The notes under the pieces were generated by a model, which saw only the letters and a list, made by a program, of their open reading frames with translations, did no database searches and was not told where the DNA came from. Source: Serpentinimonas raichei (GTDB lineage: Bacteria > Pseudomonadota > Gammaproteobacteria > Burkholderiales > Burkholderiaceae_C). Taken from it: a stretch of 64,000 nt of DNA. The stretch lies in assembly GCF_000828895.1 (NCBI RefSeq), contig NZ_AP014568.1, positions 595,699 through 659,698 of the forward strand. The letters are read 5' to 3'. The translations under genes were made by a program, and so were the position numbers. Below are positions 44,463-54,131 of the stretch, piece after piece (the first letter of the stretch is position 1; every line of letters begins with the position of its first letter).

Positions 44463-45623
44463 TCAGGCGTCGAGCGTGAAGTTGGAGAACGAAGGGCCAC
44501 GGGTTCGCGCTGCCGGGTCGGCGGTGGGTTGCGGGCTGGGCTGGCTGGTCGAGCGCTCGTTGACGGACTGGTTTTGCAGCCGCCACATCAGGTTGGTGGG
44601 CGAATCGGCATGCGCCAAGCCCTCTTGGCGCTCGATTTTGCCGCTCAGAATGAGGCGCGCGATGTCGGACTCGAAGGTTTGCGACTCCTCGGCCATGGAT
44701 TTTTCCAGCGCCTCGCGCACCCCAAAAAAATCGCCTTTTTCGATCAGTTCGCTCATCAGGCGCGAGTTGACCATCACCTCCACCGCCGGCACGCGCGCGC
44801 CATCGACGGTGCGCAGCAGCCGCTGCGACACAATGGCCTTGAGCGAGGAGGCGAGGTCGTTGAGCATGGTCGGGCGCACCTCGACCGGGAAGAAATTGAG
44901 GATGCGGTTGAGCGCTTGGTGGCTGTTGTTGGCGTGCAGCGTGGCCAGCACCAGGTGGCCGGACTGGGCGTAGGCGATGGCCAGCGACATGGTTTCGCGG
45001 TCGCGGATTTCGCCAATCAGGATCACGTCCGGGGCCTGACGCAGGGCGTTTTTCAGCGCCACGTAGAGCGAGGCGGTGTCGGTGCCGACTTCGCGCTGGT
45101 TGACGATCGAGAGCTTGTTGCGAAACAGGTACTCGACCGGGTCTTCGATGGTCAAGATGTGCCCGCTGCTGCGTGCGTTGCGGTGATCGAGCAGCGACGC
45201 CAGTGTCGTGCTCTTGCCCGAGCCGGTGGAGCCGACCACCAGCATCAGGCCGCGCTTGGCCATGATCATCTGCGCCAGCACCGGCGGCAATTGCAACGAC
45301 TCGAAGGCCGGAATCTCGCTGCTGATGAAGCGCGCCACCACGGCGCAGTTGCCGCGCTGCTTCATGGCGCTGAGGCGAAAGCGCCCGACTCCGGTCATCG
45401 GAATGGCCACATTGAGCTCGCCACTGGCGTGAAATTCCTGCAACTGCGCTTCGCTCACCACCTCGGCCAACAACTGCAGCGGGCCATCGACCGGCAGCGG
45501 CTGCGGCGTGATGGGCGCGCAGACGCCGTTGAACTTCATTTGCACCGGCGAGGCCGCCGACAGATAGACGTCGGAGGCTTTGCGCTCGCTCATCAGGCGC
45601 AGGATTTTTTCCATTGGGCCCAT
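44463..45623 (-). CDS. pilU: PilU-type retraction ATPase
   Basis: 386 aa hexameric secretion/pilus ATPase. Walker A is VVGSTGSGKSTT, the Asp box ILTIEDPVEYLF, Walker B DVILIGEIRDRETM and the His box TLHANNSHQALNR. The N-terminal ASDVYLS and the C-terminal tail with TNLMWRLQNQ resemble PilU rather than PilT. Type IV pilus retraction is the family role. AAGGAG lies 6 nt before the ATG. It is enclosed by dapD and dapE with short gaps, and no pilus genes are near. Confidence 0.88.
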   Translation of the reverse strand: MGPMEKILRLMSERKASDVYLSAASPVQMKFNGVCAPITPQPLPVDGPLQLLAEVVSEAQLQEFHASGELNVAIPMTGVGRFRLSAMKQRGNCAVVARFISSEIPAFESLQLPPVLAQMIMAKRGLMLVVGSTGSGKSTTLASLLDHRNARSSGHILTIEDPVEYLFRNKLSIVNQREVGTDTASLYVALKNALRQAPDVILIGEIRDRETMSLAIAYAQSGHLVLATLHANNSHQALNRILNFFPVEVRPTMLNDLASSLKAIVSQRLLRTVDGARVPAVEVMVNSRLMSELIEKGDFFGVREALEKSMAEESQTFESDIARLILSGKIERQEGLAHADSPTNLMWRLQNQSVNERSTSQPSPQPTADPAARTRGPSFSNFTLDA

Positions 45624-45652
45624 GGGGGACTCCTTGGCAGCAGACTGGGGGA

Positions 45653-46486
45653 TTAGTCGCGCAGCAGCTCGTTGATGCTGGTTTTGGAGCGTGTCTGCGC
45701 ATCGACCTGCTTGACGATCACCGCCGCGTACAGGCTGTAAGGGGCGCCGTTGGCGGCGGTTTTGGGCAGGTTGCCGCTCACCACCACCGAACCCGCCGGC
45801 ACCCGGCCGTAGCTGATCTCGCCTGTGGCGCGGTTGAAAATCGGGGTGCTCTGGCCCAGATAGACGCCCATGCCGAGCACGGCGTTTTCTTCCACGATCA
45901 CGCCCTCGACCACCTCGGAGCGCGCGCCAATGAAGCAGTTGTCTTCGATGATGGTGGGGTTGGCCTGCAGCGGTTCGAGCACGCCGCCGATGCCGACGCC
46001 GCCGCTCAGGTGCACGTTTTTGCCGATCTGGGCGCAGGAGCCCACGGTGGCCCAGGTGTCCACCATGCTGCCTTCATCCACGTAGGCGCCGATGTTGACG
46101 TAGCTGGGCATGAGCACGACCCCGCGGGCGATGAAGCTGCCCCGGCGCGCCACCGCGGGCGGCACCACGCGCACCCCGGCGGCAGCCAGCTCTTGCGGGC
46201 TGAGTTGTGCGAACTTGGTCGGCACCTTGTCGTAAAAAGCCAGCTCACCGGCTTGGATGATCTCGTTGTCGCGCAAGCGAAAGCTCAGCAGCACGGCTTT
46301 CTTGATCCACTGCTGCACCGTCCACTGGCCCACGCCGTGGCGGGTGGCGACGCGCAACTGGCCGCTGTTGAGCTGCTCTAGCACCTGCTCGACGGCGTCT
46401 TGCACCTCGCGCGGGGCGTTGCTGGGGTTGAGCTGGGCGCGCTGCTCCCAGGCTTGGTCGATCAGGGTTGGCAGGTCTGTGTGCAT
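45653..46486 (-). CDS. dapD: Tetrahydrodipicolinate N-succinyltransferase
   Basis: 277 aa from the ATG at 46486 (E. coli 274). A helical N-terminal part ([17 protein letters not shown]) is followed by a left-handed beta-helix of hexapeptide repeats ([32 protein letters not shown]). The enzyme succinylates tetrahydrodipicolinate with succinyl-CoA in DAP and lysine synthesis. It heads the dapD-pilU-dapE run and diverges from smc. Confidence 0.96.
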   Translation of the reverse strand: MHTDLPTLIDQAWEQRAQLNPSNAPREVQDAVEQVLEQLNSGQLRVATRHGVGQWTVQQWIKKAVLLSFRLRDNEIIQAGELAFYDKVPTKFAQLSPQELAAAGVRVVPPAVARRGSFIARGVVLMPSYVNIGAYVDEGSMVDTWATVGSCAQIGKNVHLSGGVGIGGVLEPLQANPTIIEDNCFIGARSEVVEGVIVEENAVLGMGVYLGQSTPIFNRATGEISYGRVPAGSVVVSGNLPKTAANGAPYSLYAAVIVKQVDAQTRSKTSINELLRD

Positions 46487-46661
46487 GGTGTAGGCTGGAA
46501 CGGATGTAGAGGGCCAAGCGGGGTGCCAAGCCATTGGGCAGATTGTATGCACTGGGGGCGTGCAGCAGCGGCGCTGCGGCAGCGGCTGCGCTGGGTGCCG
46601 GGCCCTAAACTACGCACCCCAGTCCCCGTGGCCTTTGCCGACCCCAAGCGAATCAGCGAGC

Positions 46662-49600
46662 GTGCGCCTACACACCATCAAACTGTCGGGCTTCAAGTCC
46701 TTTGCCGAACCCACTGCCTTTGGCCTGCCCGGGCAGTTGGTGGGGGTGGTCGGCCCCAATGGCTGCGGCAAATCCAACATCATGGACGCCGTGCGCTGGG
46801 TGCTGGGCGAGAGCAAGGCCAGCGAGCTGCGCGGCGAGACGATGCAGGACGTGATCTTCAACGGCAGCGCGCTGCGCAAGCCCGCCAGCCGCGCCAGCGT
46901 GGAGCTGGTGTTCGACAACACCAGCCAGCGCGTGCCCGGTGCGTGGGGCCGTTACGCCGAGATTTCGGTGCGCCGCGTGCTCACGCGCGACGGCGCCAGC
47001 AGCTACCACATCAACCAGCAGCCGGTGCGGCGGCGCGATGTGCACGACCTGTTTCTGGGCACCGGGCTGGGGCCGCGCGCCTACGCCATCATCGGGCAAG
47101 GCACCATCGGGCGCATCATCGAGAGCCGACCCGAAGAGCTGCGGCTGTTTCTGGAGGAGGCGGCCGGGGTATCCAAATACAAGGAGCGCCGCCGCGAAAC
47201 CGCCGCCCGGCTGCTCGATGCGCGCGCCAACCTGAGCCGGGTGCAAGACATTTTGACCGAGTTGCAGGCCCACAGCGCCAAGCTGGAGCAGCAGGCGGCG
47301 CAGGCGCAGCGCTACCGCGATCTGCAAGCCCGGCTGCGGCGGCGCCAGCAGCAACTGGCCTGGCTCAAGCTCTGCCAGGCCGAGACCGACGGGGCGCAGG
47401 CGCAGGCCTTGGAGCAGCAAGTGCAGCTGGAACTGGACGCGCAAACCGCGGCCTTGCGGCGCCTCGAGGCCGACACCGAGACCGCCCGCCAGGCGCACTA
47501 CGCCGCCGGCGAGGCGCTCAACCAGGCGCAGGGGGATCTGTACGCGGCGGCGGCCGAGGTGGCGCGGCTCGAGAGCGAGATTCGGCATCTGCGCGACCAC
47601 CGGCAGCGGGTGCAGCAGCGCTTGCAGCAGCTGCAGCAGCAGCGCGCGCAGTGGGAGGGGCGCGCCAGCGCCGCCGCCGAGGAGCGGGCGCGCTTGGGGC
47701 CGCAAGAGCAGGCGGCGGCCGCGCAGGCCGCTGCGCTGGCCACTCAGTGCCAGCAGCACAGCGCCGCACTGCCCGCCGTGCAGGCCGCCTTGCAGGCCGC
47801 GCAGCAGCAGCTGGTGCGCGCCCGCCGTGCCTTGGCCGAGCGCCAGCAGGCGCTGGGGCTGCTGGGGGCGCAGCAGCGCGCCCACGAGCAACAGCGCCAG
47901 CAGTGGCAGCAGCGGGCGCAGCGCCTGCACAGCGAAGCCCAGGCGCTGGCGGCACAGGCCGCCGACGAGCTGCGCCTGGCGCCGCTGCAAGCCGAGTGGG
48001 AGCAGGCGCAGCAGCGCCAGCAGCAAGCCCAAGATTTGCTGCTGCAACTGCAGCTGGAGCAGGCCGATGGGGAGCGTCAGCGCCGCCAGTGCCAGCAGCA
48101 GGCGCAGGCCCAAGGGCAGGCGCTGGCCCAGTGCCAGGCCCGGCTCGATGCCTTGCAGGCCCTGCAAACCCAGCTGCAGCAAGCGGGCCAACTGCCGCAG
48201 TGGCTGGCCCGGCAGGGGCTGCAAGGGCACGCGGCGCTGTGGCAGCGGCTGCGGCCGGCAGCGGGCTGGGCCACGGCGGTCGAGGCCGCCTTGCGCGAGC
48301 GGGTGCAGGCGCTGGAGCTGCCCAGCCTGGAGGCAGCGCTGGCGCTCGCCGATGCGCCCCCGCCAGGGGCGCTGGTGCTGTTTGCGCTGCCAGATCGGGC
48401 CGAACAGGCCGATGCGCTGGACCAAGCGGCACACGTTCCAGTCGCCGCCGCTGAGGCAATCAACGCCGCCAAAGCCGCCCAGTATTCCGATGCCGCGCCC
48501 GCGCTGCAGCCGCTGGCGCAGCACCTGCACTGCCCCGAGCCGGCCTTGCAGGCGCTGCTGGCGCGCTGGCTCAGCCCTTGCTACGCGGCAGCCAACCTGC
48601 CCGAGGCGCTGGCCGCCCGCGCCACGCTCGGCCGCTCCGAGCTGATCTACACCCCGCAAGGGCATAGTGTGGGCGCGCAGCACCTGGGTTTTTATGCCGC
48701 TGCACCCGAGCAGTCGGGTTGGCTGGAGCGGGCACAGGAGATCGAGCAGTTGCAGCAGCAGCTGCGCGGCTTGCAGGGGCTGGCCGAGCAAGCACGACTA
48801 GCCGAGGCTGCGGCCGAGGCCGCTTGCAGCCAAACCGGCCAGCGTTTGCAACAGGCCCGTGCGGCGGCCAGCGCCGCCCAAGCCCAGGCCCATGCGCTGC
48901 AAGTCGAGCTGCTGCGCCTGAGCCAGCAAGCCGAGCACCGGCAGCAGCGCGCCGCCCAATTGGCGCAAGAGCGCGCCGAAGCCGAGCAACACTTGCAGCA
49001 AGTGCAGATGCAGCAGCAGCACGTGCAGGCGCAGCAGCAGGCGCTGCAAGACGAGCTGCAGGGGCAGCAGCAGGCCCTGCAGCAGGCCGAAGCCGAGCAG
49101 GCGCGGGCCGAGCACGCCCTGCAGCAGGCCAGCGCCCAGGCGCGCGCGCTGGAACGCCAGGCGCAAGAGGCCGAATTTGCCCGACGCAGCCTGCAGGCCC
49201 GGGCAGATGAACTGCAACGCAACCAGGCAGCGGCCGCGCAGCAAGCGGCCGAACTGGCCGGGCAAGCGCAGCAGGCGCTGGCCGAACTCGAAACCCTTGC
49301 CGACGCCGCCGCGCAGGCGGCCTTGCAAGTGGCGCTGGCGGCCAGGCACCGCTGCGAGCAAGAACTGGGAGCGCGGCGCAGCGCCCACGACGGCCTGAGC
49401 GCCGACTTGCGCGCCAGCGATGCGCGCCGCATGCAGCTCGAACACGGGCTGGCGCCACTGCGCGCGCGCCTGAGCGAGTTGCAGTTGCGGCTGCAGGCGG
49501 CGCAACTGAGCCAGCAGCAGCAACGCCAGAGCCTGGAGGAGGCTGGGGTCGAGGTCCAAGATGGGCCCGGCTTGCAGGCTTTGGCGCGCAGCGTCGAAGC

Positions 49601-50285
49601 CGATGCGGTGCAACTGGCCAGCCTGCCGGCTCAGGTGCAGCGCAGCCAGCGCGAACTCGAGGCCTTGGGCGATGTGAACCTGGCCGCGCTGCAGGAGCTG
49701 GCCGTGGCGCAGCAGCGTTTGCAATTTTTGGGCGAGCAAAACCACGATTTGCAGCAGGCCATCGACACCTTGGAGGGGGCGATTCGCACCATCGACACCG
49801 AGACGCGCAGCCTGCTGGGTCAGACCTTCGAGGCCGTGAATGGGCAATTTGGGCGTATATTCCCCGAATTGTTTGGCGGTGGGCGCGCGCAGTTGCAGTG
49901 GAGCGAGGGCGAAATCCTCGAGGCCGGGGTGCAGGTGCTGGCGCAGCCGCCGGGCAAGAAAAACCAGACCATCCACTTGCTCTCGGGCGGCGAAAAGGCG
50001 CTGACCGCGATTGCGCTGGTGTTTGCCATTTTCCACCTCAACCCAGCGCCGTTTTGCCTGCTCGACGAAGTCGATGCGCCGCTGGACGACGCCAACACCG
50101 AACGTTATGCCAAACTGGTGACTCGTATGAGCTTCGAGACCCAGTTTCTTTTCATCAGTCACAACAAAATCACCATGGAAATGGCGCAACAACTCATTGG
50201 CGTCACGATGCAAGAGCAAGGCGTCTCGCGCATCGTGGCAGTGGACCTGCAATCGGCCCAAGACATGCTGGAGGTGCAAGCGTGA
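46662..50285 (+). CDS. smc: Chromosome partition protein SMC
   Basis: 1207 aa from a GTG at 46662, which matches the usual MRLHTIKLSGFKSF start. The N-terminal head carries Walker A GPNGCGKSN; a very long Gln/Ala/Leu-rich coiled coil with a central hinge (around residues 510-690) follows; the C-terminal head has the signature LLSGGEKAL and Walker B FCLLDEVDAPLDD. SMC works with ScpA and ScpB (scpB is at 61865) in condensing and segregating DNA. The stop overlaps zipA's GTG. Confidence 0.95.
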   Translation: MRLHTIKLSGFKSFAEPTAFGLPGQLVGVVGPNGCGKSNIMDAVRWVLGESKASELRGETMQDVIFNGSALRKPASRASVELVFDNTSQRVPGAWGRYAEISVRRVLTRDGASSYHINQQPVRRRDVHDLFLGTGLGPRAYAIIGQGTIGRIIESRPEELRLFLEEAAGVSKYKERRRETAARLLDARANLSRVQDILTELQAHSAKLEQQAAQAQRYRDLQARLRRRQQQLAWLKLCQAETDGAQAQALEQQVQLELDAQTAALRRLEADTETARQAHYAAGEALNQAQGDLYAAAAEVARLESEIRHLRDHRQRVQQRLQQLQQQRAQWEGRASAAAEERARLGPQEQAAAAQAAALATQCQQHSAALPAVQAALQAAQQQLVRARRALAERQQALGLLGAQQRAHEQQRQQWQQRAQRLHSEAQALAAQAADELRLAPLQAEWEQAQQRQQQAQDLLLQLQLEQADGERQRRQCQQQAQAQGQALAQCQARLDALQALQTQLQQAGQLPQWLARQGLQGHAALWQRLRPAAGWATAVEAALRERVQALELPSLEAALALADAPPPGALVLFALPDRAEQADALDQAAHVPVAAAEAINAAKAAQYSDAAPALQPLAQHLHCPEPALQALLARWLSPCYAAANLPEALAARATLGRSELIYTPQGHSVGAQHLGFYAAAPEQSGWLERAQEIEQLQQQLRGLQGLAEQARLAEAAAEAACSQTGQRLQQARAAASAAQAQAHALQVELLRLSQQAEHRQQRAAQLAQERAEAEQHLQQVQMQQQHVQAQQQALQDELQGQQQALQQAEAEQARAEHALQQASAQARALERQAQEAEFARRSLQARADELQRNQAAAAQQAAELAGQAQQALAELETLADAAAQAALQVALAARHRCEQELGARRSAHDGLSADLRASDARRMQLEHGLAPLRARLSELQLRLQAAQLSQQQQRQSLEEAGVEVQDGPGLQALARSVEADAVQLASLPAQVQRSQRELEALGDVNLAALQELAVAQQRLQFLGEQNHDLQQAIDTLEGAIRTIDTETRSLLGQTFEAVNGQFGRIFPELFGGGRAQLQWSEGEILEAGVQVLAQPPGKKNQTIHLLSGGEKALTAIALVFAIFHLNPAPFCLLDEVDAPLDDANTERYAKLVTRMSFETQFLFISHNKITMEMAQQLIGVTMQEQGVSRIVAVDLQSAQDMLEVQA

Positions 50286-51361
50286 TCACGCCCTTGCAAG
50301 CCGGTCTGCTGCTGCTGGGGCTGGCGCTGCTGGTGGCGCTGCTGCTCTACAACCTCTGGAACGCCCGGCGTCAGCGCCCGCGCCGCCCCGAAGCCGCTGC
50401 GTCGGCGCAGTTGCCGCCGGGGGCGCAGGCCGAATCCGAACGGCGCATCGACCCGGTGTTGGGGTCGCTGGCGCAGCAGCCGACCGCCGCTGGACAGGAC
50501 GCCACGGCCGTGCCCGACCTGCCCAAGGTGGTGCAGCCGCAACAGGTGCTCGATGCCCGGCTCGACGCCATCGCCCTGCTGCTGAGCGATCAGGTGGTGT
50601 CGGGTGACGCCATCTTGGCCGCTTTGCCGGCAAGCCGGCGCATCGACGGCAAGCCGTTTTATGTCGAGGCGCAAAACACCCCATCGCAGCAATGGGAACT
50701 GCCGCGCCCGGGGGAGCGCTACCAGAATGTGCGGGCCGGCATCCAACTGGTGAATCGGGCCGGCGCGCTCAATGAGATCGGCTTTTCCCAGTTCATCCAG
50801 CGCCTCGATGAACTGGCCGACACCCTGCAGCTGCGCCCCGAGTACCCCGACATGATGCAAGAAGTGGCGCGTGCCCGCACGCTCGACCAGTTTGCGCTGG
50901 CTCACGACGCGCAGTTGTCGTTTTATGTGCGCGCCCGGCGTGCCGCCTGGAGCCCGGGTTACCTGACGCAGCACGCGGCGCGGGTGGGGTTTGTGGCGGG
51001 CTTGTTGCCGGGCCGTCTGGTGCTGCCCGCCAGCACAGCGGGCGCGGCGGCGGTGCTGGTGCTGCAGTACGAGACCCAAGCCGCCTTGGCCGACGACCCC
51101 GAGCAAGCGGTGCTGAATCAGTTTTCGGTGGCGCTTGATGTGCCGCACGTGGCGCGCAGCGAGCGCCCCTACGTGCGGCTGCGCGAGTCGGTGCAGCAGC
51201 TGGCGCACAGCATGGAAGGGCTGGTCTGCGACGGCGCCGGTACCCCCTTACAGAGCGATGCCATGGACCAGATCGGGGCCGAGCTGGAGGCCCTGTGCGA
51301 GGCCCTGCAAGCGCGCGAATTGGCGCCCGGTTCGGTGCTGGCGCGGCGCTTGTTTAGCTAA
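50282..51361 (+). CDS. zipA: Cell-division protein ZipA
   Basis: 359 aa with a GTG start in the GTGA overlap with smc, so translation is probably coupled. One N-terminal TM helix (LLLLGLALLVALLLYNLWNA) precedes a basic and Pro/Ala-rich linker and a C-terminal FtsZ-binding domain of about 140 residues, with FIQRLDELADTLQLRPEYPDMM and FSVALDVPHVARSERPY. It tethers FtsZ to the membrane. The next gene is a convergent Nudix hydrolase, not ligA. Confidence 0.85.
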   Translation: MITPLQAGLLLLGLALLVALLLYNLWNARRQRPRRPEAAASAQLPPGAQAESERRIDPVLGSLAQQPTAAGQDATAVPDLPKVVQPQQVLDARLDAIALLLSDQVVSGDAILAALPASRRIDGKPFYVEAQNTPSQQWELPRPGERYQNVRAGIQLVNRAGALNEIGFSQFIQRLDELADTLQLRPEYPDMMQEVARARTLDQFALAHDAQLSFYVRARRAAWSPGYLTQHAARVGFVAGLLPGRLVLPASTAGAAAVLVLQYETQAALADDPEQAVLNQFSVALDVPHVARSERPYVRLRESVQQLAHSMEGLVCDGAGTPLQSDAMDQIGAELEALCEALQARELAPGSVLARRLFS

Positions 51362-51912
51362 ACGATCTCGCCGTTGTGCACCTGAAACTGGCCACGGCGC
51401 CGGTCGGCGAAGTAGTGCTCGAGCGTGACCTTGACGGTGCGAAAAGCCAGTTCGTCCCACGGGATTTGATCTTCGCTGAACAGCCGCGCCTCGATGGTCT
51501 CGTAACCGGGCGCGAACTGGTCGCTCAGCAGCCGGGCCCGGTAGTACAGATGAACCTGGCCGACGCGGGCCACGCTGAGCACGGTGAACAGCCCTTGCAG
51601 CTCGATCTGCGCCCCGGCTTCTTCGATGGTTTCGCGCACCGCCCCGGCGGCGGTGCTTTCGTCCAGTTCCATGAAGCCGGCCGGCAGCGTCCACTTGCCG
51701 CGCCGCGGCTCGATGTTGCGCAGGCACAGCAGCACCTGCTCGCCGTCGGGGCCCCAGACCGGCACCGTGCCCACCACGTTGAGCGGGTTTTGGTAGTGGA
51801 CGGTGCCACAGGCCGGGCAGATGGCGCGCACCCGGGTGTCGCCGTCGTCGGGCAGCCGGTGCTGCACCGCCGCGCCGCACTGGCGGCAGTGTTTGATGGG
51901 CGAATGCGTCAT
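51358..51912 (-). CDS. Nudix hydrolase with zinc ribbon
   Basis: 184 aa from the ATG at 51912. A zinc ribbon CRQCGAAV...CPACGTVHY opens the protein. The Nudix box GFMELDESTAAGAVRETIEEAG follows, with the catalytic RETIEEAG core intact. It resembles the zinc-ribbon Nudix hydrolases related to NADH pyrophosphatase, but lacks the NudC length and its exact substrate cannot be read. Its stop overlaps the zipA stop by 4 nt in convergent orientation. Confidence 0.88.
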   Translation of the reverse strand: MTHSPIKHCRQCGAAVQHRLPDDGDTRVRAICPACGTVHYQNPLNVVGTVPVWGPDGEQVLLCLRNIEPRRGKWTLPAGFMELDESTAAGAVRETIEEAGAQIELQGLFTVLSVARVGQVHLYYRARLLSDQFAPGYETIEARLFSEDQIPWDELAFRTVKVTLEHYFADRRRGQFQVHNGEIV

Positions 51913-52009
51913 GGGTGATAAGTGTAGTGGCTGCGCAGCGCGGCTGCAGCCAGGGTGCAGCAGGCAGTGCCGCTGGCGTGACCCACAGGGCGCTGCTGTG
52001 AGAAGCTGC

Positions 52010-52020
52010 GATGGATAATG
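52010..52020 (+). promoter_or_regulatory. GATGGATAATG box, probable -10
   Basis: One-base variant of the boxes at 4724 and 28718, containing GATAAT (52014-52019), and 31 bp before the ATG at 52052. Confidence 0.35.
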
Positions 52021-52051
52021 TGAATTGTCTGACCCACCAAGGATTTCCGCC

Positions 52052-53173
52052 ATGAACCCGCAACCCCAACGCGCCCTGCTCACGATTTTGGTCCATGCCG
52101 CCATGGCCGACGGCCAAAAGGCCGACAGCGAGCGCCAGTTCATCCGCGAGCTGGCGCAGCAGCTCGACGCAGAGGCCGGCGCTGCGCAACTGTCGCAGGC
52201 GCTGCAGGATGCGCTGCTCAAGCGTGTCACGCTGGCGCAGGCGGTGGCGCAACTCGAAGACGCCGAGCAGCGCCAACTGGCTTATGAGTGGGCGCTGGCG
52301 GTGTGCGATGCCGACGGCGTGGCCAGCACCGCCGAGCAGGCGTTTTTGTCGCAACTGCGGGCACAGCTTGGGTTCACCGGAACGGCGGTGGCGCAAGAGC
52401 TCGAGCAACTGGAGCGGCAAACGCACTCGGTGGCCGCAGCCGCCTATGCCGACGATTTTCTGGACGCCGACGAGCGCACCCCAGAGGTGGCCCCGGCCGC
52501 GCAGGGATGGGCGGCAGCGCCCAAGGCCGCCATGGCCATGGCGGGTGTGGGGGCCTTGGCGGCCGGGGTGGCGGGTGCAGCGGCGCTGTCGGGGCGCAAC
52601 CCGGCGCAGCAGCCGGCCCAGCGCCTGGCCCAAAATCAGCCTCAGAGCGTGGCGGGCAACCCGGCGCTGGATTCGATGATCCTGCGCTACGCCATCCTCA
52701 ACGGCGCGCTGGAGCTGCTGCCGCAATCGTGGGCCACGGTGGCCATCATCCCCTTGCAGGTCAAGATGGTGTACCGCATCGGCAAGGCGCACGGGGTGGC
52801 GCTGGACCAAGGGCATATCCGAGAATTCATCGCCGCTGCCGGGGTCGGGATGGGTTCGCAGTACCTGGAGCAGTTTGGGCGCCGCCTGCTCGGTGGCCTG
52901 GTCGGCAAGATGGCTGGGCGCACGGTGGGCGGCTTGGCCGGGCGCGCCACCGGGGTGGCGTTTTCCTTTGCCACCACCTACGCGCTGGGCCAGTTGGCCA
53001 AGCGCTACTACGCCGGTGGGCGCGTGATGTCCACCGATGTGTTGCGCCAGACTTTCCAGGGTTTGCTGGGGCCGGCCAAAAACCTGCAACAGCAGCACCT
53101 GCCCGAGATTCAGGCGCGCGCGCGCACCCTGAACGCAGGCGAGGTGCTGCGTCTGGTCAAGGGCGGTATTTGA
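52052..53173 (+). CDS. TerB-like / DUF697 protein
   Basis: 373 aa. The N-terminal 130 residues form a helical TerB-like domain (LVHAAMADGQKADSERQFI), repeated by a second acidic pattern VCDADGVASTAEQAFL. After an Ala/Gly-rich hydrophobic segment (about 150-175) and a linker comes a DUF697/YcjF-like region with WATVAIIPLQVKMVYRIGKAHG and glycine-rich helices. It is probably membrane-associated; tellurite or stress roles are only by analogy. AAGGA precedes the ATG. It is followed by a small membrane protein. Confidence 0.7.
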   Translation: MNPQPQRALLTILVHAAMADGQKADSERQFIRELAQQLDAEAGAAQLSQALQDALLKRVTLAQAVAQLEDAEQRQLAYEWALAVCDADGVASTAEQAFLSQLRAQLGFTGTAVAQELEQLERQTHSVAAAAYADDFLDADERTPEVAPAAQGWAAAPKAAMAMAGVGALAAGVAGAAALSGRNPAQQPAQRLAQNQPQSVAGNPALDSMILRYAILNGALELLPQSWATVAIIPLQVKMVYRIGKAHGVALDQGHIREFIAAAGVGMGSQYLEQFGRRLLGGLVGKMAGRTVGGLAGRATGVAFSFATTYALGQLAKRYYAGGRVMSTDVLRQTFQGLLGPAKNLQQQHLPEIQARARTLNAGEVLRLVKGGI

Positions 53174-53181
53174 GTGGCCCC

Positions 53182-53490
53182 ATGTTGCTGCTCGCCACCG
53201 CCCTCAAACTGATTGCCGAACTGGCCTTGTTGGCCTTGCTCGGGCGCTGGCTGCTGGTGGCTGGGTTGCGCCGCCTGGCGCCGCAGGCGCTCGAATCGAA
53301 CGTGTTTCTGTGGTTGCTCGACACCCTGTGCCGCCCGTTCGTGACCGTGGCGGGCTGGCTGACGCCACGCTGGGTGCTGCGCCAGCACCTGCCGCTGGTG
53401 GCTTTTTGCCTGCTGACGGGGCTGTGGTTGGCTGCCACCGTGCTCAAGCTCCAGTGGTGCCTTGAAGTGGGGTTGGAGCAATGCCGCTAA
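53182..53490 (+). CDS. Small hydrophobic membrane protein
   Basis: 102 aa. Three hydrophobic stretches are visible (about residues 1-22, 43-60 and 72-90), separated by short basic turns such as RWLLVAGLRRL and TPRWVLRQHL. I recognise no family. It begins 9 bp after the TerB/DUF697-like gene and overlaps the following TPR gene by 10 bp, so it is likely translated in the same transcript. Confidence 0.6.
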   Translation: MLLLATALKLIAELALLALLGRWLLVAGLRRLAPQALESNVFLWLLDTLCRPFVTVAGWLTPRWVLRQHLPLVAFCLLTGLWLAATVLKLQWCLEVGLEQCR

Positions 53491-54131
53491 TGGCTGCGCG
53501 CGTGGCGGCCCTTGGGTGGCAAGGGCTGGGGCCGGCCTTGGCGGGCGCGGCCACCTTGCTGGGTGGGCAGGGCTTGGGGGCGCGGGTGTGGCTGTGGTGT
53601 TGGCGGCGCAACCGCCTCGACGCCGCCGCGCTCGCCGCGCTGGCTTACTGGCGCGCCCGCAGCGGGCGCCCGCGCGCTGCCTTGCGCTGGCAAGGGCGCT
53701 GTGTGCAACTGCGGCCCCAGAGCGGCCAAGCCCATTTCAACCTTGGCTTCTTGCTGGAGCAGTTGCAGCAAGACGAGGCCGCCCGGTTGGCTTTCGAGCG
53801 CGCCACCGAACTGGCGCCGCAGCTCGATCTGGCCTGGTTTGGGCTGGCGCGCTGCCTCGAGCGCCAAGGTCGGCTCGACGAAGCCTTGCAGGCCTACCAA
53901 CGCAACGCCACGCTGCAACCCTGGAGCCCGCACGCGCACGCGGCGATGGCGCGGCTGCAGCAGCGGCTGGGGCGGCCCGAGCAGGCGCAAGCCCTGATCG
54001 CGCACCTGCGCGGCTTCGAGCCCCGGGTGGCGGCCGCTTTGCAACAGGAGTTGCAGCCTAGGGGGCCCGCGCCGGGCCGGGCGGCAGCGCATCCCTTGGT
54101 GGGCACCCGCACGCAGCAGGAGGCGGCCTGA
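53481..54131 (+). CDS. TPR-repeat protein
   Basis: 216 aa. A hydrophobic N-terminus (about 1-45) may anchor it. Two or three TPR units follow, for example GQAHFNLGFLLEQLQQDEAA and LDLAWFGLARCLERQGRLDE, with the usual W/L-x-G-A/Y-F-P spacing. TPR proteins serve protein-protein assembly. Its TGA overlaps the ATG of DUF4212 (TGATG), and a symporter follows, suggesting a role in symporter assembly or regulation. Start could also be the ATG at 53490. Confidence 0.75.
   Translation: MPLMAARVAALGWQGLGPALAGAATLLGGQGLGARVWLWCWRRNRLDAAALAALAYWRARSGRPRAALRWQGRCVQLRPQSGQAHFNLGFLLEQLQQDEAARLAFERATELAPQLDLAWFGLARCLERQGRLDEALQAYQRNATLQPWSPHAHAAMARLQQRLGRPEQAQALIAHLRGFEPRVAAALQQELQPRGPAPGRAAAHPLVGTRTQQEAA

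Noticed and set aside
46668..48791. A long Leu/Gln-rich minus-strand frame opposite smc
   Set aside because: It is the antisense of the repetitive CAG/CTG-rich coiled-coil coding region, with no start signal or family likeness.
46600..50200. CAG/CTG repeats as a microsatellite
   Set aside because: The repeats are coding codons for Gln/Ala/Leu in the smc coiled coil, irregular, and not a pure tandem array.
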